The notes: a model not told the origin generated them from the sequence alone. 64,000 bases of DNA from Azorinus chamasolen (GCA_963576725.1 OY755252.1:28019895-28083894); one strand, 5' to 3'. Shown: positions 1 to 9,901, counted from the stretch's first letter. Numbers and translations: made by a program.

Positions 1-77
1 GCGTCTGATCAGAGTCTACATTGTTTGCCTACGTACCATATATATGATCGTGGGAGCAAATGGGTTAATTTCTACAA
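1..77. mobile_element. C-family MITE, 3' part only (window edge)
   Basis: The window opens inside a piggyBac-like foldback MITE of family C. The second half of the core palindrome is visible (GTCTGATCAGAGTCTAC followed by a TTTGCCTA stretch), and the copy ends at a TGGGTTAA terminus. The first half lies outside the window. Assignment rests on similarity to the complete copies at 2118 and 6124. Confidence 0.6.
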
Positions 78-536
78 TGGCATATGCACACACGAATTAA
101 GTATTGATACAAAATTGTAGAAGGAGATCATCGTAAGTACATAAACGAACAAAATAAACTCCGACCAGACATGTCCTACATGAAAAGTCTGAGTTGTGTC
201 TACTCTGGCTGCAGAGGCGTGGAAATGCGTTTTTATGATGTAGAGAGTTACGTGTCATTTATCTTACTTATAAATGAGTAAAACAATTGCGCGTGTGACT
301 ATGACTCACTAACAGCTGAATAACCTTGAAACTAACTACCCGTATGCTTTTGTGATGTATATCAAATTATCCATGCATAAAGCATCAGGAACACTCAATA
401 ATCGTTAGCTTCGTATTACTCTTAATAACAATGGCAAACGACAGAAACTGTCATTTAAATATTTATAAACTAGTCAGGTATTCGATGTGTGGAAATGTTT
501 CCAAGAAATAACATAAATGCATAGCACGTTCTGTTT
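78..536. other. No feature seen
   Basis: AT-rich sequence with no long ORF, no clear repeat shared with the rest of the window and no convincing splice signal. I see nothing to annotate. Confidence 0.5.
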
Positions 537-932
537 TACAGTAGAGCCTGTCTTAAGCGGTCACCAAAAAGAGGTTTAATTACGGGTCAGTACGGAAGGT
601 GGTAGCTTAATGCATGTCAAAAGTAATGCAGAAGGCTCCTATAGGAGCTTTCTGCATTGCTTTTACCCTGCATTTACCCATTCCCTCATATTGACGACTT
701 TTGACGACTCTGTAAAAGTCACTTTGTGAAACCATTGTGATAAATAGAGCATTTGCTCCTATAGTTTTCCTAAAGTTTTCCTTTTCTCTAGTTCATGCTC
801 CTTTTCGGTAGATATTTTTCAAAGAGGTTGTATCTAAAAATAGCCTATGATGTAAAGGGTTAAGCAACCACCTGTGTTTTCGGACCCCTTTATCTTTACT
901 TTGAATGGTCACTAAGGACACGTTCTACGGTA
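537..932. mobile_element. A-family pogo-like MITE split by a nested D MITE
   Basis: The left end TACAGTAGAGCC and right end near TACGGTA are A-family termini, with subterminal pieces GGTGGTAGCTTAATGCA and TTAAGCAACCACCTG. TA-flanked CAGTA ends are typical of Tc1/mariner-pogo MITEs. The central stem carries the dyad GCTCCTATAGGAGC at 635-648. The element is interrupted at the TTAA of its GCATTAAGC motif by a 190-bp D element at 673-863, so the A copy is older than the D insertion. Confidence 0.8.
673..863. mobile_element. D-family piggyBac-like MITE nested in an A element
   Basis: Begins TTTACCCATTCCCTCA (first TTAA mutated to TTTA) and ends GTAAAGGGTTAA. The stem TTGTGATAAATAGAGC and the first half of the dyad GCTCCTATAG are present, but the second half of the central palindrome is deleted, unlike the full copies at 4158 and 35605. 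Insertion at a TTAA inside the A element supports a piggyBac-type mobilisation. Confidence 0.75.
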
Positions 933-993
933 CTCAGCTTTATACGTTCATAGTCGTATATCAATCTACTGACAGTGCCGTAGAGACATACGT

Positions 994-1194
994 GTAAACC
1001 CCCGTTAATGCGACCACCTAAAAGCGGTATAATTCTGGGTGTCAGATGCAGGTGGTAGCTTAATGCAGGACAAAAGTAATGCAGAAAGCTCCTCTAGGAG
1101 CTTTCTGCATTACTTTTGTCCTGCATTAAGCAACCACCTGCTTATAAAGACACCCATGTTTATTCATTGAGTGGTCGCATTAGAGGGGTTTTAC
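994..1194. mobile_element. A-family pogo-like MITE
   Basis: A 200-bp near-palindrome. Left end TAAACCCCCGTTAATGCGAC and right end GGTCGCATTAGAGGGG are inverted repeats; internal arms GGTGGTAGCTTAATGCAG and CTGCATTAAGCAACCACC follow. The centre is the variant dyad GCTCCTCTAGGAGC. One of the best preserved copies in the window. Confidence 0.85.
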
Positions 1195-1521
1195 ATGTAT
1201 TTACGATAATACTTTGAGAATTGTTAGAATGTTTTGTTATATGGGGAAAACTACACAACCGCTGAAATAATAAATTTAACCTGTAAGTTTGTGTTAATAT
1301 ATTTGTATAACCCATTTCTAGATTCACTCACTGAAGCGATATAACAAAAATTGTTCGGACATCGTGCGATTTGCAGCGAATATGTTGAAAATAAAAATAG
1401 TAGCAATATTTATTAGTGTTCTTATTGTCGGTTAGATATTGGTGATTGTTGGTGATATTGGTCCGTCTGGATATATAAGATGGTCCAGATAAGATGCGTA
1501 AATTAAAACATTTTCAAAAAC

Positions 1522-1564
1522 AACTTCTTTACCTCTCCATCAAACCCTCTGCTGTGACCACTCT
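1522..1564. repeat. Half of a CTCCATCAAACCC foldback element
   Basis: CTCCATCAAACCCTCTGCTG and ACCACTCTTTAGA match the left half of the hairpin elements at 17869-17969 and 53195-53290. The right half is missing; an A-family MITE follows directly. Confidence 0.5.
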
Positions 1565-1574
1565 TTAGATCCGT

Positions 1575-1739
1575 TAATATCGGTCTTTGAGGCAGGCGAC
1601 AGCTTACTGCAGTGTGGAAGTCATGCCGATAGCTCCTCTAGGAGCTTGCTGCATGACTTTCACCCTACATTAACCAGCCGACTGCCTAAATGTATCCAAA
1701 TTCATCTCTACTAGAAATCCAGTTTAGAGAGATTTTACG
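1575..1739. mobile_element. Degenerate A-family MITE
   Basis: AGCTTACTGCAGTGTGGAAG and CTTTCACCCTACATTAACC retain the A-family inverted arms around the centre AGCTCCTCTAGGAGCT. The right end TTTAGAGAGATTTTAC is recognisable; the left TIR is eroded. Confidence 0.65.
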
Positions 1740-2117
1740 AATTGAAGCAAGGTGATTTATTTTGAAGACGGCACATTTGGCAGACTAAAATGATTATCAG
1801 TAAAAAGCTGAAACCTGAGAATAGTTTTGGAATTTATGTCATTGATAGGCCTTCGGAGTGTTTGCTTTCTAAACAAATGGACCGGTTTTGTATGTTATGG
1901 TTTTGTTGCAATTAAATGAAATGAAGAAGTTTTTGTTCAGTCATGAAAATAGGTTACATTGTGGCTGATGCAAGCAGATACGTTGTTATTGACTTTAGTA
2001 GTGCAGCTGTCATCTCATTGGTTCATGTAACATCCAATAAGTTTAATCCTTTTACAGTATAACCCCTCCAACCCGGAATTCTAGTAGTGAATTACATTCT
2101 ATTTTACAGGTGTCTGC

Positions 2118-2366
2118 TTAACACTTTCCCTTATGTAAGCGCATTTTGGCGCATCTGCAAACAGAGTACACCCAGATCAGACGGCTCCTATAGGAGCGGT
2201 CTGATCAGGGTCTGCTTTGTTTGCTTATGGTGTAATATAGATCTGATTCTACGAATTCTGCCTGAGCCAAAATATTCTGTATTCATATGCCATTATAAGA
2301 AATAATCTTATTAATATTCATGACGTCATTATTTCCTACATGAATATTCATCAGGGAAATGGTTAA
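2118..2366. mobile_element. C-family piggyBac-like MITE
   Basis: Starts TTAACACTTTCCCTTATG and ends CAGGGAAATGGTTAA, so both ends carry TTAA target sites followed by CCC/GGG, the layout of piggyBac MITEs. The core runs from GCAAACAGAGTACACC through the dyad GCTCCTATAGGAGC (2184-2197) to GGGTCTGCTTTGTTTGC. The long AT-rich arm with GAATATTCATGACGTCATTA lies on the right, so this copy is reversed relative to the one at 6124. Confidence 0.85.
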
Positions 2367-2377
2367 TTCGGGATCAA

Positions 2378-2565
2378 AGTTATGCAGAATGAGTATAGAG
2401 GAACCATCTGGCCATGATCTGCTTTGTCTGCTGATGAAATGATACATGTATAGATACCTGTATGAGTCGGCAGTTTCTACCATGGCCAATAGTTCTTCAT
2501 ATGTCATTATAAAAATCAATGTAATAAATATCCATATCATCATTATTTGTTGCATGAATTTAACG
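2378..2565. mobile_element. Eroded C-family MITE
   Basis: Pieces CCATGATCTGCTTTGTCTGC, ATGGCCAATAGTTCTTCATA and ATATCCATATCATCATTATT match in order the reversed C element just upstream. The central palindrome and both TTAA ends are no longer intact. Confidence 0.5.
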
Positions 2566-2698
2566 TGGAGTTAAAGTTAAATAGAGAGAAATCACCTGGT
2601 ACATGTTTTGTGTAGCGAGGTTTTACTGTAATCATGTTGTGTGTAGCGTTGAATACATGTAAGTACATGTATTCACCAAGTTAATGGTGAAACATCAA

Positions 2699-2906
2699 TA
2701 CAACCGGACATATCTTAAGAGGTAATTAACAAGAGGTCTAAGTATGGGTCTGTAAGGCAGGTTATAATTTAATGTAGGTCAAAGGTGATGCAGAAAGCTC
2801 ATATGGGAGCTTTCTGCATTACACTTTCCCTGCATTAAGCAACCACCTGCTTTTAAGATTTTTGTATTCAATAAATTGATGACCACTCAAAACAGACACT
2901 ACTGTA
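2699..2906. mobile_element. A-family MITE
   Basis: Ends ACCGGACATATCTTAAGAGG and ACTACTGTA with inverted arms around the centre GCTCATATGGGAGC. Belongs to the subgroup with CTTAAG near the end (like 537 and 59915) rather than the CTAATGCGACC subgroup. Confidence 0.75.
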
Positions 2907-2929
2907 TAAGCATTATGCATACAAACCGC

Positions 2930-3740
2930 TACTCAGAGATCTGTAAACCCTTGTCGTTTTATCTGGATCCAAGAGTTTGGTGCACCGCTTAAGATAGGTT
3001 ACATATGTATATTGTATAAACAGTGTGTATACACTACTCTACATAGAGATCTGTAAACTCATGTAGGTTATACTGCATAAGGAGTGTGTGTACACTACTC
3101 TACATAGAGGTCTGTAAACTCCTGTAGGTTATACTGTATAAGGATTGTGTGTACACTACTCTACACAGATATCTGAAAACGCCTGTAGGTTACACTGTGT
3201 AAGCATTGTCTATACACTACTCAACATAGAGATCTGCAGACCCCTGTAGGTTATACTGTATAAGGATTGTGTGTACACTACTCTACATAGAGATCTGTAA
3301 ACTCATGTAGGTTATACTGTATAAGCATTATGCATACACTACTCTACATAGAAATATGTAAACTCCTGTAGATTATACAGTATAAGGACTGTGTGTACAC
3401 TACTCTACATAGAGAGCTGTAAACTCCTGTAGGTTATGCTGTATAAGGATTGTATGTACACTACTCTACATAGAGATCTGTAAACTCCTGTAGGTTATAC
3501 TGTATAAGGATTGTGTGTACACTACTCTACATAGAGATATGTAAACTCCTGTAGGTTATACTGTATAAGGATTGTGTGTACACTACTCTACATAGAGATC
3601 TGTAAACTCCTGTAGGTTATACTGTATAAGGATTGTGTGTACACTACTCTACATAGAGATCTGTAAACCCCTGTAGGTTATACAGTATAAGCATTGTCTA
3701 TACACTACTCTACATAGAGATATGCTACATGTAACTCCTG
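2930..3740. repeat. 61-bp tandem array (minisatellite E)
   Basis: About a dozen units of GTAAACTCCTGTAGGTTATA, CTGTATAAGGATTGTGTGTA and CACTACTCTACATAGAGATC. The phase moves by one base per 60-base line, giving a 61-bp period. Units at 3420-3660 are nearly identical and those at both ends are more diverged. The flanks both contain a variant GTCGTTTTATCTGGATYCAAG, so the array may have expanded inside an older element. Confidence 0.9.
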
Positions 3741-3741
3741 T

Positions 3742-4140
3742 CGTTTTATCTGGATTCAAGCGGCTGATGCACGAGAAATAACAATCTAAGGCAGTGCGAA
3801 GAGTGAACAGAAGACAACCCAATTACGTGCATACGATGAGAATATAAGATAAAGCACTGAATTGTCAACAAGCAAATTGATTTTGTGACTGGGCGTGCAG
3901 ATGTATGAAATATCATACCGACTGATCTGGGAATTGTGACAGCAGACAGTGGGGAAACCATAACCTGTGACAGTAAACGTGAATAATAGATTACTGCAAA
4001 ACAAATCTATGGCGACTACTGAAGTGAATAAACATGAGGACCTGTTAGAGTAGGTAGTTTGTTAATGGAAGAGGAGACTAATGAGTCTAAACTATTTATC
4101 TACGTTGTTATATGTGTCTGCACTGTTTGCAATTGTTCTG
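3742..4140. other. No feature seen
   Basis: Unique-looking sequence after the 61-bp array. The short minus-strand ORFs here have no recognisable domain and overlap in two frames, as expected by chance. Confidence 0.4.
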
Positions 4141-4146
4141 ATAAGG

Positions 4147-4584
4147 GTAAGGTAGTCTTAACCCATTCCCTCATATTGACGACTTTTGACGACTCTGTAA
4201 ATGTCACTTTGTGAAACCATTGTGATAAATAGAGCATTTGCTCCTATAGGAGCAAATGCTCTATTTTATCACAATGGTTTCAAACAACAAAATTCTAAAA
4301 TTTCCTTTTCTCCAAATAGTGCTCCTTTAAGGTAGATTTATTTAAAGAGGTACATGTAGGGTCTAAAAATAGCCTATGAGGTAATGGGTAAAGCCGGTAT
4401 CAAACCGAGGTCTAACTATGTTTCTGTTAGGCATGCAGGTGGTTGCTTAATGCAAGTACAAATAATGCAGAAAGCTCCTACAGAAAATTTCTGCATTACT
4501 TTTGCCCTGCATTAAGCAACCATCTGCGTTTTAACACTTTTATATTCAATATATGAGTGAGCACTTAGGATAGGTTCTACTGTA
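4147..4584. mobile_element. A-family MITE split by a nested D MITE
   Basis: The left tip GGTAGTCTTAA is separated from GCCGGTATCAAACCGAGGTC by a D element. Rejoined across TTAA the two pieces match the TCTTAAGCGGTCACC start seen at 537. The remainder has GTGGTTGCTTAATGCA, TGCATTAAGCAACCATCTGC and the end TTCTACTGTA. The central dyad has decayed to GCTCCTACAGAAAA. Confidence 0.75.
4158..4392. mobile_element. D-family piggyBac-like MITE, complete, nested in an A element
   Basis: TTAACCCATTCCCTCATATT at the left and AGCCTATGAGGTAATGGGTA at the right, with TTAA (right copy mutated to TAAA) at both ends. The centre is a long near-perfect hairpin: AACCATTGTGATAAATAGAG, the dyad GCTCCTATAGGAGC at 4240-4253, then the complementary arm. 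Insertion is at the CTTAAG of the host A element, a different TTAA from that used at 673. Confidence 0.85.
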
Positions 4585-4620
4585 TACAGTGGTTGCTTAT
4601 GTTCTGATCTGTTTCTGCAG

Positions 4621-4834
4621 TACAGTAAAACCCCGCTAATGCAACCATCTAAAAGAGGTATAATTATGGGTGCTAGATGCATATGGTAGCTTAATGAAGG
4701 ATAAAAGTAATGCAGAAAACTCCTAGAGGAGCTTTCTGCATTACTTTTTCCCTTAAACTAAGCAACCACCTGCTTATAAATAAATACACCTATGTCGATT
4801 CATTAAGTGGACGCATTAGAGGGGTTCTACTGTA
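4621..4834. mobile_element. A-family pogo-like MITE
   Basis: TACAGTAAAACCCCGCTAAT at the left and GGGGTTCTACTGTA at the right, with internal inverted arms and the centre ACTCCTAGAGGAGC. Complete copy, about 214 bp. Confidence 0.85.
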
Positions 4835-4927
4835 CTTGCCTATGAATTATATTGGTCAGTGATTTTAGTCTACACTGTCTACGCTCTGAACCGGGTCTAC
4901 ACTGTTTACCTATGTCCAGAGTTTGGT

Positions 4928-5180
4928 TTAACCCTTCTCTTGCTGATTTTAAAACACATTTCTCCTTCTTTATCCATGCCCTTTTGTATAATTACATATA
5001 TCTTCACTGTGTACAAGTAGTTCACTGTGCAATCACTGCTGTGGAGTGCACTGGTTGCACAATCAATTTGTAAATAGTGCAGACCCTGATGAGAAGCTAC
5101 TGTAGGAGCTGTCTCATCTGTGTCTTCACTATTTACAGGTAGCCTATGTATATTGATGTGAATAGCAAGCGAAGGGTTAA
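4928..5180. mobile_element. C-related MITE (TTAACCCTTCTCTTGCT subfamily)
   Basis: TTAACCCTTCTCTTGCT at the left matches AGCAAGCGAAGGGTTAA at the right as an inverted repeat, a TIR variant not used by the main C copies. The core AGTGCAGACCCTGATGAGAA and CTCATCTGTGTCTTCACTAT pairs around CTACTGTAGGAG. Its right TTAA is also the left TTAA of the next element. Confidence 0.75.
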
Positions 5181-5431
5181 CTCTTTAATCCAGGAATATT
5201 CTTGGAAGGATTCTAAACAATGAGCTCATGTATATTACATGAATATTTATAACGACATGTCACACACAGCAGACCCTGACCATGACAGAAACTGTAGAGT
5301 CACATATTTCTTATTTCATCAGCTAACAGAGTAACCCCTGATCAGACGGCTCTTATAGAGGAGTCTTCTGATCTGGGTGTACTCTTTTGTCCACATGTAT
5401 AAAATGGCGCATATATGGAGTAAATGGTTAA
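5177..5431. mobile_element. Eroded C-family MITE abutting the previous one
   Basis: Left end TTAACTCTTTAATCCAGGAA, core CTGATCAGACGGCTCTTATA and TCTGATCTGGGTGTACTC, right end GGAGTAAATGGTTAA. It shares the TTAA at 5177-5180 with its neighbour, as expected if one element inserted into the terminal TTAA of the other. Confidence 0.65.
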
Positions 5432-5654
5432 GGCGCTATGTACAGCAGGCAAGCTTGATACTGTCTTTGAAGCAGAAGTCACTAGTTGCCGGTCGAAGAG
5501 CAATTTCTTCTCCTAAAGGCATAATTACCATCCATTGTGCTATTACGTTTATTTGATTATCACCCATTGAACGCTGGATATTCAAAGATGGATTGACTCG
5601 TCAATGTTTATATAAGAGCAGAGTACATTCAATATAAAAGGCTAATCTTTGATG

Positions 5655-5760
5655 GAATATTTTGAATGACAAACAGTGCAGACCTCCGGGAACCCTCTGA
5701 TCTGGATCTACACTGTTTTCAGATGTCACAGTTTTCTTTCCCAGCATTCAGGGGGTTAAG
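5655..5760. mobile_element. C-family core fragment
   Basis: ACAAACAGTGCAGACCTCCG and CTCTGATCTGGATCTACACT form the two arms of a short C-type hairpin ending near CAGGGGGTTAAG. The rest of the element is missing. Confidence 0.4.
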
Positions 5761-5951
5761 AACGATATTTTGCCATTCCTTGCCACAGTAGTTAATTGGG
5801 CTCATTTGTGTGATTATTGGGTGTTTAATTATACTGCTAGCTCTTCCGGCACGTGGCAGTGTAGTCATGCATGTACGTACTGGTTTTTTCGCGTTTTCGT
5901 TCCTATTACAGCAAATCACAACCGGAATTCTAGTAGAGAAGACTTTAGATA

Positions 5952-6108
5952 CGTTTAGGCAAGTGACTGCTTAATACAGGGTGAAAGTCATGCAGAAACC
6001 TCCAAGATGAGCTTTCTGCATAACTTCACCCTGCATTAAGCTGCCACCTGTCTCCAAGACCGATATTTATATTAAATTTAACATTCGGTTTAGAGGGGTT
6101 TTACTGTA
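5952..6108. mobile_element. A-family MITE, left end truncated
   Basis: GACTGCTTAATACAGGGTGA and CACCCTGCATTAAGCTGCCA are the inverted arms and GGGGTTTTACTGTA is an intact right end. The left TIR is short (ACGTTTAGGC). Confidence 0.7.
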
Positions 6109-6123
6109 TATACATGTATTAAC

Positions 6124-6372
6124 TTAACCCTTTCCCTGATGAATATTCATGTAGGAAATAATGACGTCAGGACTGTTGATAAGAATATGTTTTATAATGG
6201 AATATGAACACAGTATATTTTGGCTCAGGCAGAAGCTGTAGAATCAGATATATATTACACCATTAGAAAACAGAGCAGACCCTGATCAGACGGCTCCTAT
6301 AGGAGCCGTCTGATCAGGGTCTACTCTGTTTGCAGATGCGTCAAAATGCGCTTACATGAGGGAAAGGATTAA
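6124..6372. mobile_element. C-family piggyBac-like MITE, best-preserved copy
   Basis: TTAACCCTTTCCCTGATGAA at the left; GAGGGAAAGGATTAA at the right. The core is an almost perfect 60-bp hairpin: ACAGAGCAGACCCTGATCAG, then ACG, the dyad GCTCCTATAGGAGC (6293-6306) and the complementary CGTCTGATCAGGGTCTACTC. The left arm carries ATGAATATTCATGTAGGAAA and GTAGAATCAGATATATATTA. Useful as the reference copy for the family. Confidence 0.9.
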
Positions 6373-6374
6373 TC

Positions 6375-6770
6375 TATATCGCGCTGAAACCCAATATGTC
6401 TGCTTAAACGTTTACTACTGTTTGCAAATGCATTAAAAAGCGTTATCTGTGAAGGTTTAAATATGGCCTGTTGTAATATCTACTTACCTCAGATTCGTTC
6501 AAATACTCTAAAAACTGTTTACCGAGTTACTCGGCGTCTCATCTGGATCCAAACTGTTTGCATATGATATCACAGACCCGTCTTCACGGCACTCAAGAGG
6601 TAAATAATAACGTCATTGAAGATATATCATTATTCTATTATTCACCTGCTAAGCACCACCTGGAAAACATTTGCAAACACCGTGGATTCATGTGAGAAGC
6701 CGAGTAACTCGGCACGGTGTCTTATCAGGATCCAAGCTGTTTGACACTCTGTCAGTAGTATTTCAAATTT
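6375..6770. repeat. Fragments of C- and K-family MITEs
   Basis: GTCTGCTTAAACGTTTACTA resembles a C core remnant. From 6490, CTGTTTACCGAGTTACTCGG with TCTCATCTGGATCCAAACTG, and at 6705 GCCGAGTAACTCGGCACGGT with TCAGGATCCAAGCTGTTTG, are K-type cores as in the complete element at 40293. At least two K remnants are present, neither with clean ends. Confidence 0.5.
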
Positions 6771-6957
6771 TTTCACGAAGCGAAGGTACATGTAAGTAAA
6801 CATTTAAGATGATCGCGTCGAACCCTTGGCTCCATGGAATGTTTATATAATAAATAATTACTTCATGGGTATATATAGTTATTAAACTGACTTTTTTATT
6901 GATGACAAATGAAACATTTGTTTTTACTTACGCAAACTTTATAAAAGCAGATCTATA

Positions 6958-7143
6958 TACAGTAGAACCCCTCTAATGCGACCACTTAATGAATAAACAG
7001 CTGCCTTTATAAGCAGGTGGTTGCTTAATGCAGGATGAACGCTATGCAGAAAGCTTATATCATCCTGCATTAGGCAAGCACCTGTCTCTGCCACTATGCA
7101 ATATGTCCCTTTTTGCTGGTCGCATTAGAGGGGTTTTACTGTA
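6958..7143. mobile_element. A-family pogo-like MITE
   Basis: TACAGTAGAACCCCTCTAAT and ATTAGAGGGGTTTTACTGTA are perfect 20-bp inverted termini. The central dyad is lost (AGCTTATATCATC), shortening the hairpin. Confidence 0.85.
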
Positions 7144-7380
7144 GTTCCTTAAGCCAACATAGCCGTCTGATCTAAGTCGTCTCTATTTTCAAATATGTTA
7201 AAAGCTGTACAATGTACATGGAGTAAAGGATTAAACAGAAATGATTTTACAGCAGGATAAGGGTTAATTGAACAGATAAAAGAATGTGTTTCTATTGCCA
7301 TAAAAAGGAGTCTCGGAGGTCAGGGAAATATGACCAGAAATGGCACTTACAAGGTGGAAACACAGCTTTTACCTCAAATC

Positions 7381-7530
7381 TAATCAGTTATCACATCAAT
7401 ATTCATGTTAGACATTATGAGATCATGATTATTAATCAGATTGATATCTAAAATGGCATATCAACACAAAGTCATTTAAATTTTGTCAAGGCAGAAGCTG
7501 TATAATCAGAACTATCTTACCTCTCTAGTG
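7381..7530. mobile_element. C-family left-arm fragment
   Basis: ATCAATATTCATGTTAGACA, ATTATTAATCAGATTGATAT and GGCAGAAGCTGTATAATCAG follow the order of the C-family left arm but the core is absent. Confidence 0.4.
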
Positions 7531-7603
7531 CTGCAGAACAATTTGAAGGATTTGTTTTGTCTGGTAGATAATGTCAGGGTTCGTTTCATATTTTGTTTAT
7601 ACA

Positions 7604-7804
7604 TACAGGAGAATCCATCTTATGCGACCTCTTAACGAATTAACATGGGTGTCGTTATAAGCAGGTTGTTGCTTAATGCAGGACAAAACTAATGCAGAAA
7701 CCTCCTCTTTCTGTATTACTTTCGCCCTGCATTAAGCTACCACCTGCCTCTACCACCCAAAAGTATACCTCTTTTAGGTGATCGCACTAGAGAGGTTTAC
7801 TGTA
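7604..7804. mobile_element. A-family MITE
   Basis: Ends TACAGGAGAATCCATCTTAT and AGAGAGGTTTACTGTA; arms TTGCTTAATGCAGGACAAAA and CGCCCTGCATTAAGCTACCA. The centre is shortened to CCTCCTCTTTC. Confidence 0.75.
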
Positions 7805-8399
7805 CGTCGTTCCAATCTGCAACATGAGCTTAATGAACATTTTACACCATTTATACCGACTCCATAGTAATCAATATGTACTTTGTCTCTATTATAAAAC
7901 TGTGCTGTGCTAGAATCAAGGCCGGTGACCCTGTTATGCACATGAACAGGTTACTGTCCACGCCAGGCATTGTAATTACGGAGCAAGCGACGTCACTTGT
8001 AAGAATTTCGCTCATCAAAAGAAATTGAAACATGCAGCTGTTTATCTCCGTGAGATGTTCTTGGTCTTGTGTTTATGTTTCGTCATGCAATTAAGAGTTG
8101 TTCGACGGAACCATGTTTCATTTTGGGGGCAATAGTGAAATACGTGTTTCAGTACTTCATATGTATGTCCATTGGCTACACGGTTGAACTCTATTGAACT
8201 TGTTGAACAGTAAATAAACTGCCTGGCTTTTATCACGTCCAAAAAGAAAATAACGACTGAATACTGTTTTAGAATTATAACTTGACAGCCATACAAGGAG
8301 TGACGACCGCAGGTAAGACCCCGGTACTCAACCGCGACTGTTGGCATAAAATTATGAACAGTGAAAACCTGTCTACAGCAATCACCAAACATGTATTAA
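7805..8399. other. Non-repetitive stretch, no supported gene
   Basis: Contains a 116-codon minus-strand ORF (8042-8392) with no recognisable domain. On the plus strand there is a good splice donor, CCGCAG|GTAAGA at about 8312, and an upstream TTTTAG that would bound a 41-nt segment. Neither observation is enough to call a gene. Confidence 0.3.
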
Positions 8400-8665
8400 T
8401 ATGGTTACTTAGTGTGTGGGGTAGCTTAAAATAGGATTAAAATAATGCAAAAATATTTCCTGGGAACTTGGCGCATTACTTTAATCCTGCATTAAGCACC
8501 CACCTACTTGTAGCCTACACTGTATATATACATGTACCTATGAATATGCATTACATTGCCATTTTAGATCTAGGTGTTCATGTATGGACCAGTTTCTTTC
8601 TTTCTGCATTAAACAACCATCTGCTTATATAGACACATGTATAAAATGTCCATTCATTATATGAT
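8400..8665. mobile_element. A-family fragments
   Basis: GTGGGGTAGCTTAAAATAGG and ATCCTGCATTAAGCACCCAC are eroded arms ending at ACACTGTA (8524). A second fragment, TCTGCATTAAACAACCATCT, lies at about 8608. Confidence 0.5.
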
Positions 8666-8670
8666 CAGAT

Positions 8671-8909
8671 TTAACACATTACCTCATACGCTTTTTTTTA
8701 GACCCAAACTCTTTGAATAAATTAATAAATCTATTGGAAAAGACATTTACTAGAAAAAAATGGAAAACATTAAAACTGTATTATTTAGAAACCATTGTGA
8801 CAAATAGAGCATTTGCTCCTATGGAGCAAATGTTCTATTTGTCACAATGGTTTCAAACGGTGACTCTTACAGAAGCGTCAAAGTGCATCAATATGAGGGG
8901 ATGGGTAAA
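8671..8909. mobile_element. D-family MITE, reversed
   Basis: TTAACACATTACCTCATACG at the left and GCATCAATATGAGGGGATGG at the right. The hairpin ACAAATAGAGCATTTGCTCC/TATGGAGCAAATGTTCTATT is nearly perfect; the dyad has lost bases (GCTCCTATGGAGC). The arm order is inverted relative to 4158. Confidence 0.75.
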
Positions 8910-9031
8910 AAAAGGAGTAACTGTATACATGTACATATGGGCCAATTATCCCAATTATTTATGCACCACAGTTGTAACACGTTCACTGTCACATATTGCT
9001 GGCTGCAAAACACATGTCACACATTTCTACG

Positions 9032-9239
9032 TACAGTAAAACCTCTATATAACGGCCACTAAATCGTGTTAATTAGTTGGCATTTAGGGCAGGTGGCTGC
9101 TTAAAGCAAGGTGAAAGTTAAACAGAACGCTCCTATAGGAGCGTTCTGTTTTACTTTCACCTTGCTTTAAGCAGCCACCTGACTTTAACACAAAATATTT
9201 GAGCTAATTTAGTGACCGTTATAGAGAGGTTTTACTGTA
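9032..9239. mobile_element. A2-subfamily pogo-like MITE
   Basis: TACAGTAAAACCTCTATATA at the left and TATAGAGAGGTTTTACTGTA at the right, a classic pogo-type terminus flanked by TA. Arms GGTGGCTGCTTAAAGCAAGG and CCTTGCTTTAAGCAGCCACC are exact complements, and the centre ACAGAACGCTCCTATAGGAG continues as a perfect hairpin with the dyad at 9129-9142. Same layout as A but different TIR and stem sequence; 51617 is a relative. Confidence 0.9.
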
Positions 9240-9606
9240 CATTGTTTGCACAATCCTAACATCAAACAGTTTGGATTCTGAATCCAAACTATTTTCAACG
9301 GTCATCGCAGATTCACCATGGGCGGTGCAAAGGTTAGATGTTGTTTACTTGGTATAACATGACCGAAAGCGTTTGCAAAACAAAGCTCGCCTTGTCTCTT
9401 TTTGTGGGTTTAGCGATGGCTCTGTGTCAGAATCTAATAAAAGGTGCACATTTTTGTTTCCCTGTGAAGTGCGCCTAAATCTTCATGTTTTTGGACCATA
9501 AAAAAGCTTTAAATCATGAATGTTTTACAATCTAGTGCGTTCTGTCTAAAAACTGTTAATAGAAACAGGCGACATGTTGGGTCATTTTTAAGTAGTTTTA
9601 GTTGTC
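9240..9606. other. No feature seen
   Basis: AT-rich interval with a short CAAACAGTTTGGATTCTGAA hairpin remnant at about 9262 that resembles a K-family core. No other structure recognised. Confidence 0.35.
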
Positions 9607-9794
9607 TACAGAATAATCTGTCGTAAGCGGCCTTTTAGTTATTGAATACAGGAGTTTTAAAAAGCAGGTGCATGGTTGCTTAATGCATGTGACAGGTAAT
9701 GCATTACTTCTTACCTGCATTAACTTACCACCTACCTCAGAGACCCATAATAAGACCTCTTTTTGATGACCGCTTGAGACAGGTTTTACAATAT
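9607..9794. mobile_element. A-family MITE with deleted centre
   Basis: TACAGAATAATCTGTCGTAA and GACCGCTTGAGACAGGTTTT form the termini; GGTTGCTTAATGCATGTGAC and ACCTGCATTAACTTACCACC the arms. The two GTAATGCA/TGCATTAC arms meet directly, so the central dyad is absent. Confidence 0.7.
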
Positions 9795-9899
9795 ACCGAA
9801 ATAAGAAGCGTATTTAAAGCTCTCTGTTTTTTCTTAATTCTCCGCACAAACATTTCTTGCTAACACTCAGTGTATACAATAGAGATATTTATAGCTCTG

Positions 9900-9901
<2 letters not shown>

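Noticed and set aside
8042..8392. 116-codon minus-strand ORF
   Set aside because: No domain, no start-context or splice support and no sign of conservation; plausible by chance in this length of DNA.
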